Source: Belliella filtrata
GTDB lineage: Bacteria; Bacteroidota; Bacteroidia; Cytophagales; Cyclobacteriaceae
DNA length: 64,000 nt
Reading direction: 5' to 3'
Assembly: GCF_022549775.1 (NCBI RefSeq)
Contig: NZ_JAKZGP010000007.1
Location: 1 to 64,000 of the forward strand
Below, in pieces: positions 27,133 to 34,853 of the stretch. The notes under the pieces are model-generated. The model saw nothing but the letters and a program-made list of their open reading frames with translations. It ran no database searches and was not told the origin of the DNA. The number at the start of each line of letters is the position of its first letter. Position 1 is the stretch's first letter. The position numbers and the translations under genes were made by a program.

Positions 27133-28350
27133 TTAATGTAGCTTTTTTAACTTTTCCGGTGCTGCCACTGAAGAGAAATCACTGCTGAGTTTTTCAGCAT
27201 AGCTATCTAATAGTGCTCTTACCCTTCCGTGATCTTTTGACTTGACAATCAAGCCTGCGTGGTACTTCAATGGCACCCTAAAGCAAACCTCTTTATCATC
27301 AAATGAAGACAAATCCGGGTGTTCGAATTTAGACAAAGTGAGGACTATGCCTGCATACTCCTTGCGGATTTTCGGGAGTTTATATTCATATGATTTGGCA
27401 ATGGCATCTTCAATTTTTGCCCATTCTGCCCAAAGGTTTATTCCTGTAGCTGCTTCTACCATTTCGGCTAGATGAGCACCGCCCACTCGGCTAGAAGTCT
27501 CAAGGAAATACATTTTACCATCTTCTCTGTTTTTGATGAACTCGGTATGAGAGGCGCCATTTTTCATTCCAAATGCCTTCATAACTTCCTTATTGGCTTT
27601 TTGGATAGCTTTTTCATCCGCTGAACCATAAGGCACATTGGCACTTCTGAATATGCCGCCACCTTGGGAGATTTCCATAGGAGTGGCCAGGTACTGAGAA
27701 ACCGTGCATGAAAGTACCTTTCCATTGACATTCAAGCCATCTGCATGGTAGACATCTCCTGGTTTGAACTGTTCTACCAAATACTTCACACGTTGATCCC
27801 CTAGTTCATGGATGTGCTTCCAGAGGTCGTCCTTATCATGTACTTTTATGATTCCATTGGCAGAGGCTTCTGATCTTGGTTTCAATACCCAAGGTGCAGC
27901 GACAGTGTCTGCAAAATGGTTGATCTCTTCATCATTGAATAGTCCAGAAAATGCAGGAACCAATACACCCTCATCTTGGGCTTTGATACGCATGGCGAGC
28001 TTGTCTCTGAAATACCTTCCTGTGGTTTGACCCATGCCAGGGATGCGTAAGTTTTCTCTTAGAAAAGTACCCTTTTCTACATCATAATCATCAAGGGCAA
28101 TGATAGAGGCAATTTTGTTTGACTTCATCAGTCCCGCCACGCCCAAAAGTAAATGATCCATGTTCCACTCCAGATCCAATCCTGGCATGTAAAAAATCTC
28201 CTCCAAATGCTCATGAGGCCAACCTGCATCTCTGAGGCTTTCTGTTGTGATTAGATAGACTTTGTTACCAAGTTTATTCAATTGGATCATGAAGTCTTTG
28301 CCTTTAAAATAATTGGACAAGCAAATAAAAGTTTTGGATGTGGTTTTCAT
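27133..28350 (-). CDS. ATP-grasp domain protein
   Basis: A 405-residue ATP-grasp ligase-like protein. An N-terminal Rossmann-like part (to about 110) is followed by the ATP-grasp fold: RDKLAMRIKAQDEGVLVPAF, WVLKPRSEASANGIIKVHD (ATP lysine), LVEQFKPGDVYHADGLNVNG and the metal-binding FLETSSRVGGAHLAEMVEAA. Such enzymes join a carboxylate to an amine or thiol through an acyl phosphate; related proteins make dipeptides or carboxylate-amine conjugates. The substrate is unknown. It lies 3 bases downstream of the leucyl aminopeptidase gene, so the two are co-transcribed, perhaps linking peptide synthesis and breakdown. Confidence 0.8.
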   Translation of the reverse strand: MKTTSKTFICLSNYFKGKDFMIQLNKLGNKVYLITTESLRDAGWPHEHLEEIFYMPGLDLEWNMDHLLLGVAGLMKSNKIASIIALDDYDVEKGTFLRENLRIPGMGQTTGRYFRDKLAMRIKAQDEGVLVPAFSGLFNDEEINHFADTVAAPWVLKPRSEASANGIIKVHDKDDLWKHIHELGDQRVKYLVEQFKPGDVYHADGLNVNGKVLSCTVSQYLATPMEISQGGGIFRSANVPYGSADEKAIQKANKEVMKAFGMKNGASHTEFIKNREDGKMYFLETSSRVGGAHLAEMVEAATGINLWAEWAKIEDAIAKSYEYKLPKIRKEYAGIVLTLSKFEHPDLSSFDDKEVCFRVPLKYHAGLIVKSKDHGRVRALLDSYAEKLSSDFSSVAAPEKLKKLH

Positions 28351-28353
28351 AGC

Positions 28354-29787
28354 TTACATGTTTTCGATCAATTTAACAATTAAATGGACACCATATGCAG
28401 TGGCATGTTTTGTTTTTGCAAATTCAGAATCTCCGAATGCTGTCCCTGCGATGTCTATATGTGCCCAAGAGGCATGAGAATCCGTAAAAGCTTCAAGGAA
28501 TTTTGCTGCAGTGATCGCTCCTGCAAAAGGTTTTCCGTGATAGTTTTTGATATCTGCGATTTCACTGTCCATTTCTGAGGCGTAAGTATCCCACATAGGA
28601 AGTGGCCACATTTTCTCTCCGACATCGGAGCCAGCTTTTTGAAGCGCATCAAGGAGAACCTGATCTTTGCTAAACAATGCGGCACATTCATAACCAAATG
28701 TCCCAACTGCACTACCTGTAAGTGTAGCTAGGTCTATTACCGTGTCTATCTCATAGTTTTTGATCAGATAGCTTAATCCATCTGCCAAGATTAATCTTCC
28801 TTCTGCATCTGTGTCTATGATTTCTATGGTCTTGCCGCTGTAGCTATTGATGACATCCGAAGGCAGAAATGAATCCTTGTCGATGCTGTTTTCTACGCAA
28901 GGGACGATAGCTGTCAGGTTGACCGGCAAGGATAAGCTAGCCACAGCAGCTAAAGCTCCTAGCACGGCTGCCGCACCTCCCATGTCACACTTCATGTGTA
29001 CCATGCCAGCTGTTTTGATGTTGAGCCCTCCCGTGTCAAAAGTCACCCCCTTGCCCACTAGACCGAGGTGTTTTGTGGCTTTCTCATTTCTATATTCTGC
29101 TATGATGAATCGTGGGGATTTTTTTACACTACTCCCTTGGCTTACCGCTAGGAATGCATGTAGACCCAGAGCTTCCGCTTCCTTCCTCTCCAATACGGTC
29201 GCTTTAAAGCCGAGCGCTTTACTTTTTTCTTTTGCCCAATTGGCTAAATATGCTGGAGTAGCTTCATTGGATGGTAGGTCTACCATTTTCATGGTTTCCA
29301 GCTGAGCTGTTGCCAAAGTCAAGCTGTATTCAGCTATCTTATCGAGGTCTGAGCCATTGGAAAATAGATTGAGGTTTACTTGATCCCAATCTTTCTTTTT
29401 GGGTTCGGATTTCTTGAAGTGTGCTAATCTATAAGTTCCAAGCTTCAAGCCAGTGATGGCTGCCTGAATTTGATCAGAGTCAAACGCTTCGGGGAAAATA
29501 ATGCTTATCTCATTTTCTATAATTGACTCATGCTTGGCAGTCACCCTCCTAAAAGCTGTTTGGATGGTTTTATAATGGGTATCGCTTTTCCCAAGCCCAA
29601 GGAGTAAATACAAGCCTTTTTCATCTTCAAAAAGATAATGGCTGTCTTTTTTTCCAGTGAAAAGTTTAGTAGAGATAGATTTCTCGCTAAGTCCTTTTGG
29701 AAATGCTACTCCTGCTTCATTTTCGAAAAATGGTAAAATGATGAGCCCGTTTGATTCTTCAATGGATTGGTGGATCTTAATTTTCAT
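28354..29787 (-). CDS. Leucyl aminopeptidase (M17 family)
   Basis: A 477-residue cytosolic metallo-aminopeptidase that removes N-terminal residues from peptides. The catalytic domain carries GVTFDTGGLNIKTAGMVHM then KCDMGGAAAV with the metal and lysine ligands, and IDTDAEGRLILADGLSYL. The family signature is usually NTDAEGRL; here the first residue is Asp rather than Asn. The frame is open from 29856, but the ATG at 29787 begins the conserved MKIKIHQSIEE domain, so that start is preferred. Confidence 0.88.
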   Translation of the reverse strand: MKIKIHQSIEESNGLIILPFFENEAGVAFPKGLSEKSISTKLFTGKKDSHYLFEDEKGLYLLLGLGKSDTHYKTIQTAFRRVTAKHESIIENEISIIFPEAFDSDQIQAAITGLKLGTYRLAHFKKSEPKKKDWDQVNLNLFSNGSDLDKIAEYSLTLATAQLETMKMVDLPSNEATPAYLANWAKEKSKALGFKATVLERKEAEALGLHAFLAVSQGSSVKKSPRFIIAEYRNEKATKHLGLVGKGVTFDTGGLNIKTAGMVHMKCDMGGAAAVLGALAAVASLSLPVNLTAIVPCVENSIDKDSFLPSDVINSYSGKTIEIIDTDAEGRLILADGLSYLIKNYEIDTVIDLATLTGSAVGTFGYECAALFSKDQVLLDALQKAGSDVGEKMWPLPMWDTYASEMDSEIADIKNYHGKPFAGAITAAKFLEAFTDSHASWAHIDIAGTAFGDSEFAKTKHATAYGVHLIVKLIENM

Positions 29788-29870
29788 TGTTTGGAGTTTA
29801 GCAATTGATTTAAAAATTTGGGGATATAAATTATGTTTTAGGTGTTTGAATAGCAATTAAATTTCTAATG

Positions 29871-30995
29871 CTATTCTGATTTTTCGCTAAAGAAAAGCCA
29901 TTCCATTGCTTTTGGGAATTCATCACTCCAATAGCTTTCGTTATGCTTTCCTTCTTGATTGATAGACAGTCTTACTTTCATTTTCCCTTCTAAGTGATCC
30001 TTTTTCAAGAGTTTCTTTTTGAATTTTTTGACATGTTTGATCATTTTCTCACTCTCATCACCACCTGCGTAGAGATAGATTTTGGTTTCGGATACATCAT
30101 CCATGTCTAAAAAGGAAAACTTGATCTTAGGCAATACCCATAGGGAAGGAGAGAAGATCATGAGCTTTCCGTAAACTTCTGGATACATCAGGCCACTGAA
30201 TATACTCACCAGTCCACCCATAGAGCTGCCACCGATTCCGGTGAACTCACGCTGTGGTTTGGTACGGTAACTTTTATCTACAAATGGCTTTAAAGTATCC
30301 GTAATGAACCGGATGTATTTTTTCCCTTGACCTTTTCCCAGTCTTGTGTTCCCCACATTATATTCTAGGACTCGCTCACTCTCCCCATGCTCTATGGCGA
30401 TCACGATGAGCTTGCCAATGCCATAGTATGCCATTACAGCTAATTTTTTGTCAATTTGCCAATTGCCAAAAGCTGAGTTTTCATTGAAAAGATTCTGTGC
30501 ATCATGCAAGTAGAGTACGGGATACGAGTCGGTAGATTCATCATAATCATTGGGTAGGAGGGCCCAGATTTTCCGCGTTTTATTGAGCTGTGGAATTTCA
30601 AATTCTTCCGAAATAAGGTGGATTTTTGGCAGATACTCTTCTTTGAAGGGAAGCCAGTTTTTTCTCCATCTAGGGACAAATGCTTCTACTTGACTTTCTT
30701 GCTTCTCAAGCTTCCTATTTGGTGTTTTGTTTCCGTACTTGTCTATCTCTACTTCTGACCAGTCTCCTTTAGTGAATTTATATTCAATTGGATAGTTGAA
30801 GTGAAAATCTTCTGGAAATTGAAATTGGTACTTACCCTCTTCCAATTTTTCCATGCGATGTTTTTTGTCTTGAGTTACCCAGTTATTAAAATTGCCTGAT
30901 ATATAGACTGGCCTTTCATCATCTTCGTCAGTAGTCAAGACAATGGTCAAGCCAGCATTTTTTTTTGTAGATTGTTCTAAAGGTTGAAAAGTCAT
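29871..30995 (-). CDS. Esterase with N-terminal CBM48-like domain
   Basis: A 374-residue fusion. Residues 10-95 have the AMPK/CBM48-like fold (RPVYISGNFNNWVTQD, EYKFTKGDWSEVEIDKYGNK). Residues 120-370 are an esterase-D-like alpha/beta-hydrolase: PVLYLHDAQNLF, the nucleophile GIGGSSMGGLVSIF and a His in EGKHNESYW. No signal peptide, so probably cytosolic. The frame is open from a TTG at 31040, but the ATG at 30995 (MTFQPLEQSTK) is a better start. Relatives include siderophore and carbohydrate esterases; the substrate here is not evident. Confidence 0.75.
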   Translation of the reverse strand: MTFQPLEQSTKKNAGLTIVLTTDEDDERPVYISGNFNNWVTQDKKHRMEKLEEGKYQFQFPEDFHFNYPIEYKFTKGDWSEVEIDKYGNKTPNRKLEKQESQVEAFVPRWRKNWLPFKEEYLPKIHLISEEFEIPQLNKTRKIWALLPNDYDESTDSYPVLYLHDAQNLFNENSAFGNWQIDKKLAVMAYYGIGKLIVIAIEHGESERVLEYNVGNTRLGKGQGKKYIRFITDTLKPFVDKSYRTKPQREFTGIGGSSMGGLVSIFSGLMYPEVYGKLMIFSPSLWVLPKIKFSFLDMDDVSETKIYLYAGGDESEKMIKHVKKFKKKLLKKDHLEGKMKVRLSINQEGKHNESYWSDEFPKAMEWLFFSEKSE

Positions 30996-31036
30996 GGTTG
31001 AAATATACTTTGAATAATTAATCTGAGCGATTTTTA

Positions 31037-31534
31037 TCAAAACCTAACAGGGGAAGTTCTTACTTCTGGCTCTTTGATCATGATAAAGGATTCGCCTTCC
31101 TTGGCATGGCAAGCATTGCAGGCAGATGTTAGAGACCTGAATCCTTTGAGAAATTCCTCTTTATCTTCTTTCTTGATCACGGCTTCTATGCTTGGGATAG
31201 CCTCATTTAAGAAGCTTTCAGCTGATGCAGCCCTTTCTTTTCTCCGCTTCAAGCCATCTTCCAATGCTTCCAGCAAATGCTCCACTTGATGATCTGCATA
31301 TTGCCAGTTTTCATCCATACCAGCCCAATATAATTCAGAATACCTGTATGATACCTCAATCATGGTTTTGCTAAACCCGCCCAGTTGATGAGCGACTTCT
31401 TCAAACTTTTCATTGGTGTCCCCTGCTAGCCATCCTCCGCTACCAACAGCAGATGCTTCTTCTTTTTCTTGATGGTTGATTTGACAGGAAGATATGGTAG
31501 CGAATGCTGCGAGGATAAGTAAGTTTTTTTTCAT
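31037..31534 (-). CDS. Haem-binding (c-type cytochrome-like) lipoprotein
   Basis: A 165-residue lipoprotein: MKKNLLILAAFATISSC is the signal, lipidated at Cys17. The mature chain is helical and ends with a single haem c attachment motif CNACH, followed by FIMIKEPEV with Met as a possible distal ligand. The four-helix-like spacing resembles cytochrome c prime-type or DUF-class periplasmic cytochromes. It overlaps the rsmE stop by four bases, so translation is coupled to an rRNA methyltransferase, an odd pairing. Confidence 0.7.
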   Translation of the reverse strand: MKKNLLILAAFATISSCQINHQEKEEASAVGSGGWLAGDTNEKFEEVAHQLGGFSKTMIEVSYRYSELYWAGMDENWQYADHQVEHLLEALEDGLKRRKERAASAESFLNEAIPSIEAVIKKEDKEEFLKGFRSLTSACNACHAKEGESFIMIKEPEVRTSPVRF

Positions 31535-32247
31535 AAATCTTTTAAGTTATTTACCAATTGTAAAGTATGCACAGCTGCTACTGCTGCTGTCTCTGACCTA
31601 AGCCGACTTTTACCTAATGAGCAAGGTAAGAAATGATTGTCAAATGCAAGCTGTATTTCTTGCTGTGAGAAGTCACCTTCTGGCCCTATAAGAATTAAAT
31701 AAGCTTGGTCTGCTTTAGCTTTTGCAAACAAATGCCTGTCATTCTCTTTATCTACATAGGCAATGAATCTCTGATAATCATTGAATTGCTGGTCTTGAAG
31801 CAATTCTTTCATTGGCCTGACAGGGTTTAGCTTAGGAAGCCAAGTTTTTAAACTCTGCTTGCATGCTGCAACGATTTTTTTTTCAAGCCTTTCGAGCTTG
31901 AGATGGCTTCGTTCAGAAAATTCAGACTCCATAAATGTAATCTCATGTACCCCTATCTCGGTAAGTTTTTCTATCATCCATTCCATGCGGTCCGCATTCT
32001 TGGTAGGGGAGATTGCTAAGTGGATATAGTAGTCGTCTTCAGGCTGGAACTCCCGATCCTCAATTCTCAAAACAGCTTTCTTTGCATTGGCATCAATGAT
32101 TTTGCAATGGTAGAGATTTCCTCGCCCGTCTGTGAAATATACCGTATCTCCCTGAGACTTCCTTAATACCTTGATGAGGTGCTTGGATTCTTCAGAATCC
32201 AATTCGAACTGATTTTCTGTGGTTTGCGATGTGAAAAATAGCTGCAT
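31531..32247 (-). CDS. rsmE: 16S rRNA m3U1498 methyltransferase
   Basis: A 238-residue SPOUT methyltransferase that N3-methylates U1498 of 16S rRNA with S-adenosylmethionine. An N-terminal PUA-like part (LFFTSQTTENQFELDSEESK, HLIKVLRKSQGD) precedes the knotted domain with LILIGPEGDFSQQEI and SLGKSRLRSETAAVAAVHTL, both diagnostic. Length is typical. The downstream cytochrome-like gene overlaps its stop by four bases. Confidence 0.92.
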   Translation of the reverse strand: MQLFFTSQTTENQFELDSEESKHLIKVLRKSQGDTVYFTDGRGNLYHCKIIDANAKKAVLRIEDREFQPEDDYYIHLAISPTKNADRMEWMIEKLTEIGVHEITFMESEFSERSHLKLERLEKKIVAACKQSLKTWLPKLNPVRPMKELLQDQQFNDYQRFIAYVDKENDRHLFAKAKADQAYLILIGPEGDFSQQEIQLAFDNHFLPCSLGKSRLRSETAAVAAVHTLQLVNNLKDL

Positions 32248-32310
32248 GCTTCTTTTTTTTCTGAATTCGTAAAAATAGCAAATCCTTGGGATATGATAGC
32301 GTTAAATCAA

Positions 32311-32341
32311 AAAAAGCGTGTCCAAACCGGACACGCTTTTT
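32311..32341 (-). terminator. Terminator after the DEAD-box helicase gene
   Basis: A 13-bp stem (AAAAAGCGTGTCC and GGACACGCTTTTT) around a five-base loop lies 30 bases past the helicase stop. Its A/T ends make it work on either strand, but only the minus-strand helicase reads into it directly. Confidence 0.85.
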
Positions 32342-32370
32342 GAATTTACTAACTAACTAACCTTTATGAA

Positions 32371-34125
32371 TTAACCTTTTGATATCTCAATGTTAACTAC
32401 TTTTCCTTTGATCGTATTGTCTCTCATTACGCTGATTACGTGTTGAGCATCTTTCTGAGGTACATCTACAAAAGAGAAGTTGTCAAAAATGTCAATTCCT
32501 CCAATGCTTCTTCCAGGTACACCTGTTTCTCCTGCGATGGCACCTACGATATCATTAGGACGTATTCTATCTTTTTTACCTACATTGATGAAAAGTCTGG
32601 CCATTCCTGGCTCTCTTACACCTTTCTCTCTGCTTGGTCTTTCTCTTCTTGGACCTCTATCACCACGATCTGATTTATCTCTTCCTGAGAATCTATCTCC
32701 ACGCTCTGATCTTCCTTCTGATCTTCCTCTACCTCCAAAGTCACGCTCTCTTCTTCCGCCTCTGTCTCCACCTCTTTCTCTACTTCCGAAGTCTAAGCCA
32801 AAGTTTTGGTCTTCCATTTCTTTGAGTGAATCACCAAGGTAAAGTTTAGCCATTCCAAGAGTAACCTGTTCCATGGTAATGCCTTCAGAAAGCATTTGAC
32901 CAATTACCTCTTCGATAAACTGGTTATTTTCTTCCTTGCTGATTGCTCTATGGATATCTTTTACTAGAGATGCTTTCTTTAACTCTATCAAATCACTCAC
33001 GGAAGGAGGATCCATTTTTGTAATGCTAGTCTTGATGAATTTCTCCAAGTCACGAAGTCTGTAAGTATCTTTTCTACCAGTGATAAAGCTGATAGCCATA
33101 CCAGATCTTCCTGCTCTACCCGTTCTGCCGATTCTGTGAACGTAGTTCTCTTCATCAAGGGGAAGGTCGTAGTTGAATACTGCTTCTACATCATCTACAT
33201 CTATACCTCTAGCTGCTACATCTGTAGCGACAAGAACAGTACAAGTACCTTTTCTGAATTTATTCATTACTTTGGTACGCTGTGCTTGAGAAAGATCTCC
33301 ATGAAGTGCTTCGGCTCCGATACCTTTAGACATCAAGGCTTCAGTAACTTCGTCAGTTGATCTTTTTGTATTACAGAATACTACACTTAGCTTGAACTGA
33401 TTGATATCCATCAACCTAGCCATCAATTCTACCCTTAGGCCTGGCTTTACTTCATAGTAAGACTGTGTGATGTTCTCTACAGTCAACTCTTTTCTCAATA
33501 CTTTTACAATCTCAGGATTGTCTTGGTATTTTCTTGTAAGATCCAAGATTGGTTTAGGCATGGTAGCTGAGAAGAAGACTGTCTGTCTATCATCATTCAT
33601 CGAGCTTAGGATGGTTTCGATATCATCTCTAAAACCCATGTCTAGCATTTCGTCTGCCTCATCCAATACGATCATTTTAACATCAGATAGATTCAATGTT
33701 CTTCTATCCATGTGATCCATGATACGTCCAGGTGTTCCTACGACGATTTGAACACCTCTTTTAAGGCTTTTGATCTGTCGATCGATGGATTCACCACCAT
33801 ATATACATGTGCTGGTAACTCCTCTTTTAAATTTTGATAATTTTACGATTTCACCTTCTACCTGTACGGCTAGCTCCCTTGTAGGACAAAGGATAAGTGC
33901 CTGTGGCTTTTTTGAAGAGGGATCTACCGAATCGATGATTGGTATACCAAAAGAAGCTGTCTTACCAGTACCTGTTTGGGCCTGTCCGATAACGTCTTTT
34001 CCTTCAAGAAGTAATGGGATAGATTGTGCTTGAATTTGGGAAGGTTGGGTATAGCCCATTTCTTCCACTGCCTTTAGGATTTCTTCTGAAATCCCAAGGT
34101 CTGAGAATAATAATTCTTGTTCCAT
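32371..34125 (-). CDS. DEAD-box ATP-dependent RNA helicase
   Basis: A 584-residue RNA helicase that unwinds structured RNA, probably in ribosome assembly, RNA decay or cold adaptation. Both RecA cores are intact: the Q motif (FSDLGISEEILKAVEEMGYT), Walker A AQTGTGKTA, DEAD in VLDEADEMLD, SAT, and HRIGRTGRAGRSG. Residues 460-515 form an Arg/Gly/Asp-rich linker (RGGDRGGRRERDFGGRGRSE). The end (ARLFINVGKKDRIRPNDIVG) is a DbpA-type RNA-binding domain, as in CsdA/DeaD. The ATG at 34125 (MEQELLFSDLG) is preferred to a TTG at 34149. A long leader with a stem-loop precedes it. Confidence 0.9.
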   Translation of the reverse strand: MEQELLFSDLGISEEILKAVEEMGYTQPSQIQAQSIPLLLEGKDVIGQAQTGTGKTASFGIPIIDSVDPSSKKPQALILCPTRELAVQVEGEIVKLSKFKRGVTSTCIYGGESIDRQIKSLKRGVQIVVGTPGRIMDHMDRRTLNLSDVKMIVLDEADEMLDMGFRDDIETILSSMNDDRQTVFFSATMPKPILDLTRKYQDNPEIVKVLRKELTVENITQSYYEVKPGLRVELMARLMDINQFKLSVVFCNTKRSTDEVTEALMSKGIGAEALHGDLSQAQRTKVMNKFRKGTCTVLVATDVAARGIDVDDVEAVFNYDLPLDEENYVHRIGRTGRAGRSGMAISFITGRKDTYRLRDLEKFIKTSITKMDPPSVSDLIELKKASLVKDIHRAISKEENNQFIEEVIGQMLSEGITMEQVTLGMAKLYLGDSLKEMEDQNFGLDFGSRERGGDRGGRRERDFGGRGRSEGRSERGDRFSGRDKSDRGDRGPRRERPSREKGVREPGMARLFINVGKKDRIRPNDIVGAIAGETGVPGRSIGGIDIFDNFSFVDVPQKDAQHVISVMRDNTIKGKVVNIEISKG

Positions 34126-34130
34126 GAAAT

Positions 34131-34195
34131 GTTTCCTTACTTTTCTCAACCATGATTTCCTAAGAACCTCCTATTGTAAGCGACAGTAAGGAAAC
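34131..34195 (-). promoter_or_regulatory. Leader stem-loop immediately before the helicase start codon
   Basis: GTTTCCTTAC at 34131-34140 and GTAAGGAAAC at 34186-34195 are perfect 10-bp reverse complements, enclosing 45 bases. In the transcript the 3' arm ends five bases before the helicase ATG, so folding would occlude the ribosome entry site. The loop holds an AGGAGG (34172-34167), rare in this window, and an ATG at 34153 in another frame. A cold- or feedback-sensitive leader is plausible by analogy with csdA/deaD, but is inference. Confidence 0.55.
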
Positions 34196-34231
34196 CCACG
34201 GCTAGAAAAATGTTATAATTTAATTCGAGTG

Positions 34232-34239
34232 CAAAGGTA
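34232..34239 (-). promoter_or_regulatory. -7 promoter element for the helicase gene
   Basis: The minus strand reads TACCTTTG, matching TAnnTTTG, 106 bases before the chosen start codon. That would give a leader of about 100 bases containing the stem-loop. No clear -33 element is seen. Confidence 0.5.
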
Positions 34240-34329
34240 GGAGTAATTATTTGGAATTCCTAATCATTCTAGAATGTTTTTGGAATATTCTCAATTTTTA
34301 CTTCTGTATTTTAAAAAATAATTTGGTGA

Positions 34330-34590
34330 TCAAAGGTATTTCGGTGAAATTTCATTGATGAAATCCACATATTCTTGACTAGCATCTGATTTACTTTTTC
34401 CAGCTTGTGCAAGCCATGCATTGTATTTGGCAGCTGCTTTGAAATCAAATCCTCCTGGTCTTTCGGTTTCATTATCCCCTTCAGTAGCTTGCTTATACAA
34501 AGCATAGATTTTCAAAAGTTCTTCATTTGAAGGTTTGGAAGTGAATTTTTTGGTAAGCGCCATGGCTTCCTCAATGGTATTTGCTTGCAT
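34330..34590 (-). CDS. Acyl-CoA-binding protein
   Basis: An 86-residue ACBP that binds medium- and long-chain acyl-CoA esters in the cytosol. The four-helix family pattern is clear: LLKIYALYKQATEGDNETER, then PGGFDFKAAAKYNAWLAQAG and KSKSDASQEYVDFI. The Tyr and Lys of YALYKQAT and the Lys and Trp of AAAKYNAW are the ligand-contacting positions. Usual length is about 90. The gene stands alone between the helicase and citrate synthase and has its own -7 element. Confidence 0.9.
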   Translation of the reverse strand: MQANTIEEAMALTKKFTSKPSNEELLKIYALYKQATEGDNETERPGGFDFKAAAKYNAWLAQAGKSKSDASQEYVDFINEISPKYL

Positions 34591-34619
34591 AGAAAACTCG
34601 ATTTATATGTTTTGGTTTC

Positions 34620-34627
34620 CAAATATA
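34620..34627 (-). promoter_or_regulatory. -7 promoter element for the acyl-CoA-binding protein gene
   Basis: The minus strand reads TATATTTG, a full match to the Bacteroidota -7 consensus, 29 bases before the start codon. No good -33 was found at standard spacing. Confidence 0.5.
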
Positions 34628-34799
34628 GGGATTAATGAATTTTCTAACTAATTAATACTAAAAATCCACAAGAGAATGTTGTAACCTATTAATTTATGGT
34701 AAAAATAGACCTTCTAGGCTTTACTCGATTTTGTCTAATAACTGATTGGTAATCAATAATAAAATGAAAGGTTTGAGGGTTTAGGTAATCATTAAAAAA

Positions 34800-34824
34800 T
34801 CCCCCAACTTTGTGAGTAGGGGGA
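34800..34824 (-). terminator. Terminator after citrate synthase
   Basis: TCCCCC (34800-34805) and GGGGGA (34819-34824) pair around a 13-base loop. On the minus strand the stem is followed by TTTTTT. It lies 30 bases past the gltA stop. Confidence 0.75.
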
Positions 34825-34853
34825 CTTTCTTTATTCTAAAAGGCCAGTTAAAA

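Noticed and set aside
32434-32842. Long plus-strand ORFs opposite the helicase gene
   Set aside because: They are shadows of the Arg/Gly-rich linker codons on the other strand and show low-complexity Ser/Leu/Pro content.
34149-34153. Upstream TTG start for the helicase giving eight extra residues
   Set aside because: The extra residues are not conserved-looking and lie inside the leader stem. The ATG at 34125 starts the Q-motif domain directly.
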